Shown here in pieces: positions 43,343 to 52,558 of a stretch of 64,000 nucleotides of DNA (position 1 is the stretch's first letter; the number at the start of each line of letters is the position of its first letter). Origin of the DNA: CAZVLQ01 sp964628185 (lineage in GTDB: Bacteria > Pseudomonadota > Zetaproteobacteria > Mariprofundales > Mariprofundaceae); NCBI GenBank assembly GCA_964628185.1, contig CAZVLQ010000007.1:1-64000 (forward strand). The letters run 5' to 3'. The position numbers and the translations under genes were made by a program. The notes under the pieces are model-generated. The model was not told the origin of the DNA and made no database searches. It worked only from the letters and a program-made list of their open reading frames with translations.

Positions 43343-44627
43343 GGCGCGTTCTCCCGAACAGTTGTTCATTGGGTGTGATGCGCTCGATATCGGCGCCAAG
43401 CGCCCCCAGTTTTTCCTCAATCCGCTCATAGCCCCGGTCAATATGATAGACGCGGGACACCACGGTTTCTCCCGCCGCGGCAAGCCCGGCCAGGACAAGG
43501 CTGGCCGACGCTCTTAAGTCGGTTGCCATAACGGGAGCGCCGGAAAGGCACCGGACGCCCTCGACCACGGCGGTGTTGCCGTTCAGCACGATCCGGGCGC
43601 CCATGCGGCGCAGCTCCTGGACATGCATAAACCTGTTTTCAAAGATGGTTTCGCTGATCACGCTGCTTCCGTCGGCCGTGCACATCAGGGCCATGAACTG
43701 GGCCTGCAAATCCGTGGGAAACCCGGGGTGCGGGCTGGTTTGAATGTTGACGCCCCGCAAGCTACGGCCGGTGCGGCAGCGTATCCAGTCGTCACCGCTT
43801 TCAATTTCCGCTCCGGCTTCATGTGCGCGCGCCAGGAACGCGTCGAGCATGCCGGCTTCGACATGAGAAACGGTCACTTCGCCTCCAGTGATCAGGCCGG
43901 CCATCAAATATGTTGCGGCTTCAATCCGGTCGGCAATGACGGTTAACTCGGCTCCGTTCAACCTGCTCACACCGCGAATGCGGATGCAACCGCTGCCGTC
44001 ACCCTCGATGTTGGCGCCCATGCACCGGAGCGAGACCGCCAGGTTGATGACCTCCGGTTCGCGCGCTGCGTTCTCAAGCAATGTTTCACCATCGGCCAGG
44101 ACCGCCGCCATCATCAGATTTTCCGTACCGGTTACCGTGACCTTGTCAAAAACGATGCTTGCGCCATGCAGACCGGCCGGTGCTCTGGCGACCACATAGC
44201 CGTGGTCGACCTGGATGTCCGCGCCCATGGCTTCCAGACCGCGGAGGTGCATGTCCATGGGTCTGGCGCCGATGGCGCAGCCGCCGGGAAGGCTTACCTT
44301 TGCCTGTCCAAAGCGCGCCAGCAGAGGGCCGAGTACAAGCGCCGAGGCCCGCATGGTCTTGACCAGTTCGTAGGGGGCTTCGGGATGATTGCTGGAACGC
44401 GTATCCACGCGCACGCATCCCGTATGGTCCATGGAAACGTCCGCACCCTGATTGGCCAGCAGGGTCATCATCGTGGTGATATCGCGCAGATGGGGGATGT
44501 GCCGGTAGGACATCGGACCGTCCGCGAGGATGGCCGCGGCCAGCAGCGGCAGTGCCGCATTTTTGGCGCCGCTGATCTCCACCCGGCCGCACAGAGGTCT
44601 GCCTCCCCGTATAATAATGCTATCCAT
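43329..44627 (-). CDS. murA: UDP-N-acetylglucosamine enolpyruvyl transferase MurA
   Basis: MurA makes the first committed precursor of peptidoglycan. The 432-residue enzyme starts with SIIIRGGRPLCGRVEISGAKNAALPL, has the fosfomycin-target cysteine in LPGGCAIGARP, and HPGFPTDLQAQFMAL in the second domain. The murA-hisG overlap is common in the relatives of this type. Confidence 0.97.
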   Translation of the reverse strand: MDSIIIRGGRPLCGRVEISGAKNAALPLLAAAILADGPMSYRHIPHLRDITTMMTLLANQGADVSMDHTGCVRVDTRSSNHPEAPYELVKTMRASALVLGPLLARFGQAKVSLPGGCAIGARPMDMHLRGLEAMGADIQVDHGYVVARAPAGLHGASIVFDKVTVTGTENLMMAAVLADGETLLENAAREPEVINLAVSLRCMGANIEGDGSGCIRIRGVSRLNGAELTVIADRIEAATYLMAGLITGGEVTVSHVEAGMLDAFLARAHEAGAEIESGDDWIRCRTGRSLRGVNIQTSPHPGFPTDLQAQFMALMCTADGSSVISETIFENRFMHVQELRRMGARIVLNGNTAVVEGVRCLSGAPVMATDLRASASLVLAGLAAAGETVVSRVYHIDRGYERIEEKLGALGADIERITPNEQLFGRTRLATG

Positions 44628-44726
44628 TTGAGGTTCCGTTCATGTTGCGGCGCAAGCTAGCCGAAGGCGATGGGGAAGGCCACCGCACAGGCGGTAAAAT
44701 CCGGGGCCGGTCGGGAGCAATTCGTA

Positions 44727-46022
44727 TCAGGACCGTCTGGCCAGCGCCAGCAGGGTAATGTCGTCGCTCTGTTGCGCTTCACCGGCAAACCGACGCACGC
44801 GGTCATGCAAAAAAGTAATGCATTCCCGTGCGGAATGCGGCGCATCCTGCAACCAGGCGAGCATGCCCGCTTCACCGGCCATGGCGCCTTTCTCATTCAT
44901 GGCTTCGGTAATCCCGTCGGTGTACAGCAGTATCGTTTCCCCTGCCTGCATGGGGAAGTTCCTCGTATCGTACCGGCTATCCGGGACAACACCCGCGGGC
45001 GGGCCTGAGGCGCCATCTCCCAGCCATATGCGTTGCTGAGACAAATGCACGGGGCGGGTATGGCCGGCGTTGGCGATTTCCACTCGTCCGGTCCGTGCAT
45101 CCAGAATCATCAGGATGATTGTAACAAACATGCCGTTGCCGGTGGTAAGCGAAAAATCCGCATTGAACCGGGTCAGTATATCTCCGGCCGTTCCTCCCTG
45201 CGCAACCTCGAAACGCAGATCGCGCAGAATCCTGGACATGATCAGTGCCGCCGCCACGCCCTTGCCTGAAACATCCCCGATCAGATAGGCAATGCGATTG
45301 TCGGGCAGGCGGAAGGCGTCATAGAAGTCGCCTCCGATATCAAAGGCGGGGCGGATATGGAAAGCAGCGCTGTAATCCGGTACTTGCGGCAGTGCGGCCG
45401 GAAGGAAAGAGCGCTGAAGTGAACGGGCCAGGGCAAGGTCGCGCTTCAGAATGTTCTGCTTCATCAGGCGCTCATGAGTGCGGGCGTTATCGATGGCCAC
45501 AGCGGCCATTTGCGCCAGAAATTCCAGCAGTTGCAGGTCCGCCTGCGAAAATTGTCCGTGCGTGCGGTTAATTACCTGGCTTACGCCGATACATTCGCCA
45601 TGGGAGCGCAGCGGAACGCAGATCATATTGCGTGTCTTAAAGCCGGTTTTTCTGTCGTACTCCGGATTAAAGCGCGGGTCGGCGTAAACATCGTTCAACA
45701 GCACGGACTGCTCATGCCCGGCGCACCATCCGGCGACGCCGCTGCCCCTGGGTAGACGATAGAGTTCTTTCAGCCTGTTCCCGGTTTCCCCCAGCACGAC
45801 ATGGAAGACCAGGTCCCCCGTTTCCCCGTCAACGAGGAAAAGGGAACCGGCCTCCGCTTCCATCACGGATTGGGTGACTTCCATGATTTGCCGCAGGAGC
45901 GGCCCCAGCTTCAGTTCTCCGGCGACAAGCCGGTTCACTTCCAGCGCTTTTTCCAGACAGGCAATACGTTTCCGGCACTGCCTCAGCAGCATTGCGGGCC
46001 CCGTAATTTTTTTCGCTGTCAT
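44727..46022 (-). CDS. GAF domain plus PP2C (SpoIIE-type) serine phosphatase
   Basis: A 431-residue signalling protein. The GAF domain spans about residues 25-175 (FLVDGETGDLVFHVVLGETG, NMICVPLRSHGECIGV), followed by a short coiled region and a PP2C phosphatase domain with the metal aspartates in GGDFYDAFRL, IGDVSGKGVAAALIM, YTDGITEAMN and SDDITLLAL. Proteins of this type commonly dephosphorylate anti-sigma-factor antagonists. No partner is adjacent. ATG 46022 has AAGG upstream; GTG 46031 is an alternative start. Confidence 0.9.
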   Translation of the reverse strand: MTAKKITGPAMLLRQCRKRIACLEKALEVNRLVAGELKLGPLLRQIMEVTQSVMEAEAGSLFLVDGETGDLVFHVVLGETGNRLKELYRLPRGSGVAGWCAGHEQSVLLNDVYADPRFNPEYDRKTGFKTRNMICVPLRSHGECIGVSQVINRTHGQFSQADLQLLEFLAQMAAVAIDNARTHERLMKQNILKRDLALARSLQRSFLPAALPQVPDYSAAFHIRPAFDIGGDFYDAFRLPDNRIAYLIGDVSGKGVAAALIMSRILRDLRFEVAQGGTAGDILTRFNADFSLTTGNGMFVTIILMILDARTGRVEIANAGHTRPVHLSQQRIWLGDGASGPPAGVVPDSRYDTRNFPMQAGETILLYTDGITEAMNEKGAMAGEAGMLAWLQDAPHSARECITFLHDRVRRFAGEAQQSDDITLLALARRS

Positions 46023-46089
46023 TAAAAACACACCTTTGCCATGGCCGGATCACTTGTCAACCGCAGGGCGTATATTGCAAGCGCCCGCG

Positions 46090-46599
46090 TTACCACCAGC
46101 GCTCGGGATAGCGGCGGTCCGGAGCAAGCGAATGCGTCAGAACCGCCACGACGAACATGATCAGAATGCCCGTGCCCACCGGATAAAGCATGTACATGAA
46201 TCCCAGGTGATGGATTTCCGCCGGTCCGCTGACGGCGATAAATGCCATGGCCCCTCCGGGGGGATGCATGGTGCCCGTGAGACTCATGGCGGCGAGGGCG
46301 AGGCTGACGGCCAGCATGCCGTTCAGCCACACGGGCTGGTCCGGTAGCAACATGGCCACGCACACGCCGGTGAAAGCCGAAAGCAGGCTGCCGCCGAACA
46401 GATTCCTGGGCTGGGCAATCGGCGCGGAAGGACAGCCATACAGAACCACGGCGCTGGCCCCGAAGGCGGCGATAAGCAACGGCAGACCGCTTGCGCCATA
46501 AAGCTGCTCGTGTAAAAGCGCGACGCCCCCAAGGCCCGTGATGCCACCAAGGAATGAAAGGCCGGCGTCAGTCAGCCGCTTTTGCCATGCCACTGTCAT
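46090..46599 (-). CDS. HPP-family integral membrane protein
   Basis: A 169-residue four-span membrane protein. It has the family name motif in MSLTGTMHPPGGAMAF (near residue 110) and the conserved FGASAVVLYGCPSAPIAQPRNL. Plant HPP-family members have been reported as nitrite transporters; in bacteria the function is not proven, so a link with the nitrite-reducing genes is only an idea. It is divergent from the ClC gene. Confidence 0.85.
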   Translation of the reverse strand: MTVAWQKRLTDAGLSFLGGITGLGGVALLHEQLYGASGLPLLIAAFGASAVVLYGCPSAPIAQPRNLFGGSLLSAFTGVCVAMLLPDQPVWLNGMLAVSLALAAMSLTGTMHPPGGAMAFIAVSGPAEIHHLGFMYMLYPVGTGILIMFVVAVLTHSLAPDRRYPERWW

Positions 46600-46687
46600 G
46601 ACACAAGACTATCCGGGGCGCCGGCTGTTCGCCAATGATTCATATAGGCCGTGATCTCATGAAAAATTCGGGCTAGGCTTCCCGGGC

Positions 46688-47989
46688 ATGGGGCAGGAGT
46701 ACGACCAGCGTCACGTCCGGCTGTGGCCGATGATCCCGATGTCCATTGCTGTCGGGATACTCGCGGCCGTAGTGGTGCTGGGTTTTCGCTGGCTGATCGA
46801 GTCGGGCCAGCAGGTATTTCTTCCCGGCGGGATGATCGGCAACTATGAGGCCCTGCCGCCGCAGTTGCGGTTTGCGATTCCGGTTGGGGGCGGGCTCATG
46901 CTGGCCTTTATTTTTTCCCGCATTCCCGCGCACCGCTGGGATGTCGGCATTGCCTATGTGCTAAGGCACGTGCTGACCCGTGGACGAATTTGCCTGCCGC
47001 TCTCGCAGGCGTGTCTGCAATTTTTTGCGGGCGCCCTGGCCATTGTCAGCGGCCAGTCGGTGGACCGCGAAGGGCCCAGCGTGCATCTGGGCGCCGCCAT
47101 GGGCAATGTGTTTGCCCGGCGCTTCAGGATCAACACGGAGGAAATCCATCTGCTGACCATGACCGGTATAGCTGCGGGTGTTGCCGCGGCGCTGAATATG
47201 CCGTTGACCGGTGTTATTTTCGTAGTGGAAGTCATGGGAGAGTCGCTGGCACCGCGTAAGCTTTTGTCCGTTCTCACCGGTTCGGTCACCGCCGCCGTGC
47301 TTGGCCGCATGGCCTATGGTGCCAGGCCGGCCTTCGCCGTTCCGCCGCTTGATGTGGCTTCATTGGGAGATTTTTTATGGATTATTCTGCTGGGCATTTT
47401 CATCGGCGGGCTGGCCGTGATTGCCATTGCCGGCATCGAGCGCATTTCCAGGCTGGCGGCCGGGCATTCTTCCTGGCTGATTTTCATCTCGGCCGGATTA
47501 TCCACCGCCATACTGGGGCTGTTTTCTTCCCATATTCTCGGTGTCAGCTACGATACGGTTGACGCCCTGTTGCGCGGCCATGTTATCGAAAGCGCCCTGC
47601 TGGGGCTGGTGGTCTTTAAGCTGATCGCGACGATCATCTGCATCGGTTGCGGAGTGCCGGGAGGATTAATCGGTCCCTGTCTTGTGATCGGCGGCGCGGC
47701 CGGCGGTCTGGCCGGGAAGATCATCGCCGGGTTGGGCGTACAGGGCATCGGCTCAATCGGGTTTTATGCCATGACGGGCATGTGCGCCATGCTCGGGGCG
47801 ACGCTTGCGGCACCCCTGACGGCCATAACGGCCCTGTTTGAACTGACAGGGAATCCGCACCTGATCCTGGCGGGTATGCTGGCGCTGATTGCGGCGGACA
47901 GTATTTGCTGGAGCATTCTCGGTACCGGCTCGGTTTTTCAGCATCTCCTGTCGGCCAGGCGGATTCACGCAGGTGAAGATCATGCCTGA
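46688..47989 (+). CDS. ClC-family chloride channel/antiporter
   Basis: A 433-residue membrane protein with the ClC motif DREGPSVHLGAAMGN (gating Glu at the position of E. coli Glu148) near residue 134 and GVPGGLIGPCLVIGGAAGG near residue 320. The first classic motif, GSGIPE, is not recognised: the corresponding region reads RWDVGIAYVLRHVL. The selectivity is therefore uncertain. The start is ATG 46688. Confidence 0.85.
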   Translation: MGQEYDQRHVRLWPMIPMSIAVGILAAVVVLGFRWLIESGQQVFLPGGMIGNYEALPPQLRFAIPVGGGLMLAFIFSRIPAHRWDVGIAYVLRHVLTRGRICLPLSQACLQFFAGALAIVSGQSVDREGPSVHLGAAMGNVFARRFRINTEEIHLLTMTGIAAGVAAALNMPLTGVIFVVEVMGESLAPRKLLSVLTGSVTAAVLGRMAYGARPAFAVPPLDVASLGDFLWIILLGIFIGGLAVIAIAGIERISRLAAGHSSWLIFISAGLSTAILGLFSSHILGVSYDTVDALLRGHVIESALLGLVVFKLIATIICIGCGVPGGLIGPCLVIGGAAGGLAGKIIAGLGVQGIGSIGFYAMTGMCAMLGATLAAPLTAITALFELTGNPHLILAGMLALIAADSICWSILGTGSVFQHLLSARRIHAGEDHA

Positions 47990-48027
47990 TGTGTCCGGGC
48001 CGGGAAATATGATGGAAAGGAACATTC

Positions 48028-48972
48028 ATGTCTGTTTATACCGAATTACGCCGAGGTGATATTGAAGGGATTCTGGACGGCTACCGCCTGGGCGGGCTGC
48101 GGAATTTTTCAGGTATCGCAGCCGGCATCGAAAACAGCAATTTTTTTGTTGATACCGATTCCGGCCGCTATGTGCTGACGATTTTCGAGCGCATGCATGC
48201 CGCCGAACTGCCGTATTTCATGCATTTAATGCACCACCTGGCGGGGGAAGGGGTTGCCTGCCCGGACGTGATGCCGTGCCGGGACGGTTCACTGTTGTTT
48301 GATATCGATGGCAAGAAAGGATGTATCGTGTCCTGCCTGCCGGGCCGTACGCTGGATGTGTTAAACGATGCGCAACTGCGCTCTTCCGGCGCCGCCCTGG
48401 CGAAGCTGCATGCGGCAGGCGCTTCATTTAACGAGAAGAGGGAGAACCCGACAGATATCAAATGGTTGCACGATACTATTAATGTAGTTCTGGATGGCAC
48501 CCGCGAGCGTTATGGGGATGAAGCAGCGGATTTGTTGCAGGATGAATTGCATTTCCAGCAGACGTGTGCACGGAATGATTTACCCCAGGGCGTGATTCAC
48601 GGCGATATGTTTGTGGACAATATCCTGTTTGAAGGCGATCAGGTTACGGGCGTGATTGATTTCTACTATGCGCATACTGCGCCGCTGGTGATGGATATCG
48701 CCATTTCGCTGAATGCGCAGACCATACTTCTGACCGGTGAGGATCAAACCAGGATGCAGGCATTTCTGGACGGCTATCGACAATTGCGTCCCCTTGCGCC
48801 CGGAGAGGTCAGGGCGCTTCCCCGCCTGTTGCGGCTGGCGGCATTGCGTTTCTGGGTCTCACGCCTTTATGATGCGATATTCCCGCGCGAAGGTGCGATG
48901 ACCCAGGTGAAGGATCCCGAGGAATACCGCGGAAAACTGCTGTTGCACCGAAAAAACATCATAAAGGGGTGA
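48028..48972 (+). CDS. thrB: Homoserine kinase, APH-fold (type II ThrB)
   Basis: ThrB phosphorylates homoserine for threonine synthesis. This 314-residue form has the aminoglycoside-kinase fold, with GIENSNFFVDTDSGRYVLTIFE near the N terminus and the catalytic HGDMFVDNILF (His-Gly-Asp-x-x-x-x-Asn) and VIDFYYA near residue 195. This fold replaces the GHMP-type homoserine kinase in many Pseudomonadota. It is followed directly by a rhodanese gene. Confidence 0.93.
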   Translation: MSVYTELRRGDIEGILDGYRLGGLRNFSGIAAGIENSNFFVDTDSGRYVLTIFERMHAAELPYFMHLMHHLAGEGVACPDVMPCRDGSLLFDIDGKKGCIVSCLPGRTLDVLNDAQLRSSGAALAKLHAAGASFNEKRENPTDIKWLHDTINVVLDGTRERYGDEAADLLQDELHFQQTCARNDLPQGVIHGDMFVDNILFEGDQVTGVIDFYYAHTAPLVMDIAISLNAQTILLTGEDQTRMQAFLDGYRQLRPLAPGEVRALPRLLRLAALRFWVSRLYDAIFPREGAMTQVKDPEEYRGKLLLHRKNIIKG

Positions 48973-48975
48973 AAT

Positions 48976-49344
48976 ATGGCCAGGACGTTCAAGGATTTTG
49001 TAGCCGAGGCAAAACGGAAGATTGAGGAAATATCGGTGGAAGATGTGGTAAATTTGATGGCGGACAATCCGGATGTGCTTTTGCTGGACGTGCGCGAACC
49101 TGGCGAGGTGGCGCAGGGCCATATTCCGGGGGCGCTGCATGTACCGCGTGGCCTGCTTGAACCCAAGGCGGACCTGGACTTTCCGAACAGGGAACCGCGC
49201 CTGGCGGACCGGGATCAGGAAATCGTGGCGTATTGCGCCAGCGGCGCTCGCAGCGCCCTGGCCGCGGCTACCCTGAAGGAGATGGGTTTTACACGGGTGA
49301 AATCCATGGCCGGTGGTTTTGCCGCATGGCAAGCACAGCCCTGA
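48976..49344 (+). CDS. Rhodanese-domain sulfurtransferase
   Basis: A 122-residue single rhodanese domain with the active-site cysteine in VAYCASGARSALA (near residue 88) and the opening DVREPGEVAQGHIPGALHVPRG. It moves sulfane sulfur to thiophilic acceptors. No signal peptide is visible, so it is cytoplasmic. It starts three bases after thrB, so it shares that transcript. Confidence 0.93.
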   Translation: MARTFKDFVAEAKRKIEEISVEDVVNLMADNPDVLLLDVREPGEVAQGHIPGALHVPRGLLEPKADLDFPNREPRLADRDQEIVAYCASGARSALAAATLKEMGFTRVKSMAGGFAAWQAQP

Positions 49345-49394
49345 CTTCAGGTCTGTGCGATTTTTGCCGCTCACGCTTTTGGGACAAACCGAAA

Positions 49395-49633
49395 CCGGGT
49401 CAGGTTATGACATTTGTGTGTTATGGCGATTGCACTCGTGGTCAGGAACGGCAATTGCCATTTTAACGTATAGGGGGTGGGGAAATGCGCCAAACAAGAC
49501 CTGACCCCGATGTTATGTTCGACCTTAAGCATTTCCGTGCGCCGTTTGCAGGATCGGGCGGGAAGGGATGAGGTGCTTGCAAGCCGCCTGCGGTCAGTAC
49601 TCGACCAATGTCAAGATATCAAAGCCTGACCCG
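49395..49633. repeat. REP-like GGGTCAGG repeats in a gene-free stretch
   Basis: The 364 bases between the rhodanese and hicA genes carry no supported gene. GGGTCAGG occurs at 49397-49404 and, in the opposite direction, at 49500-49507 and 49625-49632. Such inverted motifs resemble the REP elements around RAYT transposase genes, but no transposase is present. A candidate -35 TTGACA lies at 49673-49678 before hicA. Confidence 0.6.
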
Positions 49634-49708
49634 ATTTTCCCGATTTTTGCAGGCCTCCCGTGTGCCATTTTCTTGACAGTGGCACCACATTATGACACCA
49701 TGTAATAT

Positions 49709-49966
49709 ATGAAGCGGAAACACAGGAAGACGCTGGAGTTAATCTTTGCTCGACCGGTGAGCGCAAACGTCCAGTGGCATGATGTTGTTTCCCTTCTGGA
49801 AGCGCTTGGCGCGGACATTGACGTTAGCAGAGCCGGATCACGGGTCGGCATTGTGCTGAACGGTATTCCGACATTGCAGCACAGACCCCACCCGAAGCCG
49901 ACAATGGACAAGGGCGCCGTGGCAGACATGCGTGAATTTTTGAAACTGTGTGGAGTGAAGCTATGA
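49709..49966 (+). CDS. hicA: HicA-family toxin
   Basis: An 85-residue protein matching the longer HicA form: KHRKTLELIFARPVSANVQWHDVVSLLEALGA at the N terminus, SRVGIVLNG, then HRPHPKPTMDKGAVADMREFLKLCGV. HicA is a ribosome-independent mRNA interferase with a dsRBD-like fold. It is directly followed by hicB with a four-base overlap. The regulation is expected to be by HicB at the upstream promoter. Confidence 0.87.
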   Translation: MKRKHRKTLELIFARPVSANVQWHDVVSLLEALGADIDVSRAGSRVGIVLNGIPTLQHRPHPKPTMDKGAVADMREFLKLCGVKL

Positions 49967-50295
49967 ACACGATTCGATACAAGGACTACATCGGCACCAT
50001 CGAGTACGACGAAGACATGGAAATGTTCCATGGCCGGGTGACCAACATCCGGGATGTGGTTTCCTTCTATGGCAAATCGGTGAGTGAGTTGAAAGCGGAA
50101 ATGAAGAAGTCAGTGGATGAGTATATCGCCTTCTGCAAGGAGAAGGGCATTCAGGCTTCAAAGGCATATTCAGGCAGGTTGAACCTGCGCGCCGATCCGG
50201 AACTGCATGGACGGCTGGCGCAGGTGGCCGCCGAGAATGGAAAAAGTCTGAATACCTGGGCACTGGAACAACTGGAGCGGGCACTGCACGCTTAA
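49963..50295 (+). CDS. hicB: HicB-family antitoxin
   Basis: A 110-residue antitoxin. The N-terminal domain (YIGTIEYDEDMEMFHGRV, IRDVVSFYGKSVSELKAEM) is the degraded-RNase-H fold that holds HicA; the C-terminal part LRADPELHGRLAQVAAENGKSLNTWALEQL is a ribbon-helix-helix DNA-binding domain. The start is ATG 49963; an earlier in-frame ATG (49948) lies inside hicA. The stop codon lies in the TTAA at the left end of a small repeat-bounded element. Confidence 0.87.
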   Translation: MNTIRYKDYIGTIEYDEDMEMFHGRVTNIRDVVSFYGKSVSELKAEMKKSVDEYIAFCKEKGIQASKAYSGRLNLRADPELHGRLAQVAAENGKSLNTWALEQLERALHA

Positions 50296-50542
50296 CCCGT
50301 ATATTGCATGAAGGCGGCATCTGATGGACAGGATATTGCATTATGTTAATGGCTTACATAGAACCAGGCCACTTTATCCGTGATTACACCTTGTCCTATC
50401 CGGTTTCAGACCCGATCAAGCCTGGCATCCTGGCCGCTCGGCCTCAAACCATAGCTACGGCTATGCTTTGTCGCCCGATCAACCAGCCTGCCAAGCCTGC
50501 TCAAGCCTGAATTCCGAATCCTTCATGCAATATGCGGGTTAA
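50292..50542. mobile_element. MITE-like element with 23-base inverted ends
   Basis: A 23-base sequence beginning TTAACCCG and ending CATGAAGG is found at 50292-50314 and, inverted, at 50520-50542, with one mismatch. Both ends carry TTAA. No transposase frame lies inside the 251 bases, so this looks like a non-autonomous element moved by a transposase encoded elsewhere; a TTAA target is seen in some IS1380/piggyBac-like groups. The rest of the interval to htpG (50543-50613) holds no supported gene. Confidence 0.7.
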
Positions 50543-50613
50543 TCCAAAACATTGGGGCCAAGCTCAAGACCGCCACATCGCGCTCATACGACCATTCCGC
50601 GTTCGACAGGCTC

Positions 50614-52515
50614 CTAGCCTGAAATAATGGCGTTAATTTTGCGTACGAAACCGGCCGGGTCTTCCGGCAGGGCGCCTTCGGCCAGTACGGCCTGATCGAA
50701 CAGGATACTGGCAAAATCAGCGATTTTCTCCTTTGAACGCATTTTCGCCAGGCGCTTCACCAGGTCATGCCCGGGATTGATTTCCAGGATCGGCTTGACC
50801 TCCGGCACATCCTGACCGGCCTGTTTGAGGATGCGTTCGAGATTGCCGCTGATATCAAACTGATCGGATACCAGACAGGCAGGTGATTCGGTCAGGCGAT
50901 CCGTGGCGCGGACATCCTTGACCTTTTCGCCGAGCACCTCTTTCAGTTTCTTCACGGCGGGTTCGGCCGATTTGGCTGCCTCCTCATGCTTCTTTTTCTC
51001 TTCTTCGGCGTGTTCTCCGATATTGGACAGGTCCAGTTCACCCCTGGCGATGGATTGCAGTTTCTTGCCGTCGAATTCGGTCAAATGGCTGGTCAGCCAT
51101 TCATCAATACGGTCGGAGAGCAGCAACACTTCAATGCCTTTCTTGCGAAAGACCTCCAGGTGCGGGCTGTGCTTTGCAGCAGCCAGCGATTCGGCGGTGA
51201 TGAAGTAGATCGTGTCCTGACCCTCGACCATGCGCTTCATGTAATCCGCCAGTGTTACCGTCTGTTCATCCGACGTGGTGGATGAAAAACGCAGCAATCT
51301 GGCGATGCGTTCGCGATTGGCGAAATCTTCAATGACGCCTTCCTTCAGACAATTTCCGAATTCGCTCCAGAAGGCGGCGTAATCCTCATTGTCTTCCGAT
51401 TTTGCCATGTCTTCGAGCAGGCCCAGCACGCGCTTGGTGGCACCTTTCTTCATCGCCTCCATGGCCGGGCTTTTCTGCAGGATTTCCCGCGAAACGTTTA
51501 ACGGCAGATCGCTTGAGTCCATCGCGCCGCGTACAAAGCGCAGGTAACGAGGCAGCAGCTCCTCACTGGCCTCCATGATGAAGACGCGCTTTACATACAG
51601 CTTTACACCGTGTCTGGCTTCGGCCTGCCACAGATCGAACGGTGCATGCCTGGGCAGATAAAGCAGCAGCGTGTATTCGTACTTGCCCTCAAGTCTTTGG
51701 TGCAGGTGCGCCAGCGGGTCTTCGAAATCGTGGCTGATATGCTTGTAGAAATTGTTGTAATCCTCATCGGACAGTTCGGATTTCGGTCGCGTCCATAGCG
51801 CCGAAGCCTGATTGACGGTTTCAATTTCAGCGGGCTTTTCCTCTTCACCTTCACCCGCGGGCGCGGGCTCGGCCAGCATCCGAATCGGAAAGGGGATGTG
51901 ATCGGCATATTTGTGGATGATGCTCTTCAGGCGGAAGGATTCGAGGAACTCATCGGCGTCATCGCGCAGGTGCAGAACAATTTCCGTACCGCGGGCATCT
52001 TTTTCCACGGTTTCCAGCGCGTATTCGCCATCGCCTGTCGATTCCCAGCGCACGCCATGCTCTTTTTCCAGACCGGCGCGGCGGGTGGTGAGCGTAACCT
52101 TGTCCGAAACCAGGAAAGCGGAGTAAAAGCCGACGCCGAACTGACCAATCAGGTGCGCATCCTTTTCCTGATCGCCGGAAAGCTGGTCGAAGAATTCCTT
52201 CGTACCGGAGCGGGCAATCGTGCCGATGTGTTCAATCACTTCGTCACGGCTCATGCCAATGCCGTTATCACGTACGGTGATACTGCGGGCGTCCTTGTCC
52301 ACTTCAATAAAAACATGCAGGTCGGCATCGCCTTCATACAGGGCGTCATCCGTCGTGGCTTCAAAACGCAGCTTGTCGGCGGCATCCGAGGCGTTGGAAA
52401 TCAACTCACGCAGGAATATCTCCTTATTGGAATACAGCGAATGGATCATTAAATCCAGAAGCTGTTTGACCTCGGTCTGGAATGCGCGGGTTTCCCTGGT
52501 GGCGGTGGCAGTCAT
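50614..52515 (-). CDS. htpG: Chaperone protein HtpG (Hsp90)
   Basis: HtpG is an ATP-dependent chaperone. The 633-residue protein has the GHKL ATP-binding motifs NASDAADKLRF, DNGIGM and GQFGVGFYSAFLV in the first 120 residues, a middle domain including RGVVDSSDLPLNVSRE-like VRGAMDSSDLPLNVSREI and the usual dimerising end. GGAG lies six bases before the ATG at 52515. Confidence 0.97.
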   Translation of the reverse strand: MTATATRETRAFQTEVKQLLDLMIHSLYSNKEIFLRELISNASDAADKLRFEATTDDALYEGDADLHVFIEVDKDARSITVRDNGIGMSRDEVIEHIGTIARSGTKEFFDQLSGDQEKDAHLIGQFGVGFYSAFLVSDKVTLTTRRAGLEKEHGVRWESTGDGEYALETVEKDARGTEIVLHLRDDADEFLESFRLKSIIHKYADHIPFPIRMLAEPAPAGEGEEEKPAEIETVNQASALWTRPKSELSDEDYNNFYKHISHDFEDPLAHLHQRLEGKYEYTLLLYLPRHAPFDLWQAEARHGVKLYVKRVFIMEASEELLPRYLRFVRGAMDSSDLPLNVSREILQKSPAMEAMKKGATKRVLGLLEDMAKSEDNEDYAAFWSEFGNCLKEGVIEDFANRERIARLLRFSSTTSDEQTVTLADYMKRMVEGQDTIYFITAESLAAAKHSPHLEVFRKKGIEVLLLSDRIDEWLTSHLTEFDGKKLQSIARGELDLSNIGEHAEEEKKKHEEAAKSAEPAVKKLKEVLGEKVKDVRATDRLTESPACLVSDQFDISGNLERILKQAGQDVPEVKPILEINPGHDLVKRLAKMRSKEKIADFASILFDQAVLAEGALPEDPAGFVRKINAIISG

Positions 52516-52558
52516 GGTGTCTCCTGATGTTGAAATCTTGATTGGAGTATCAATAGGG

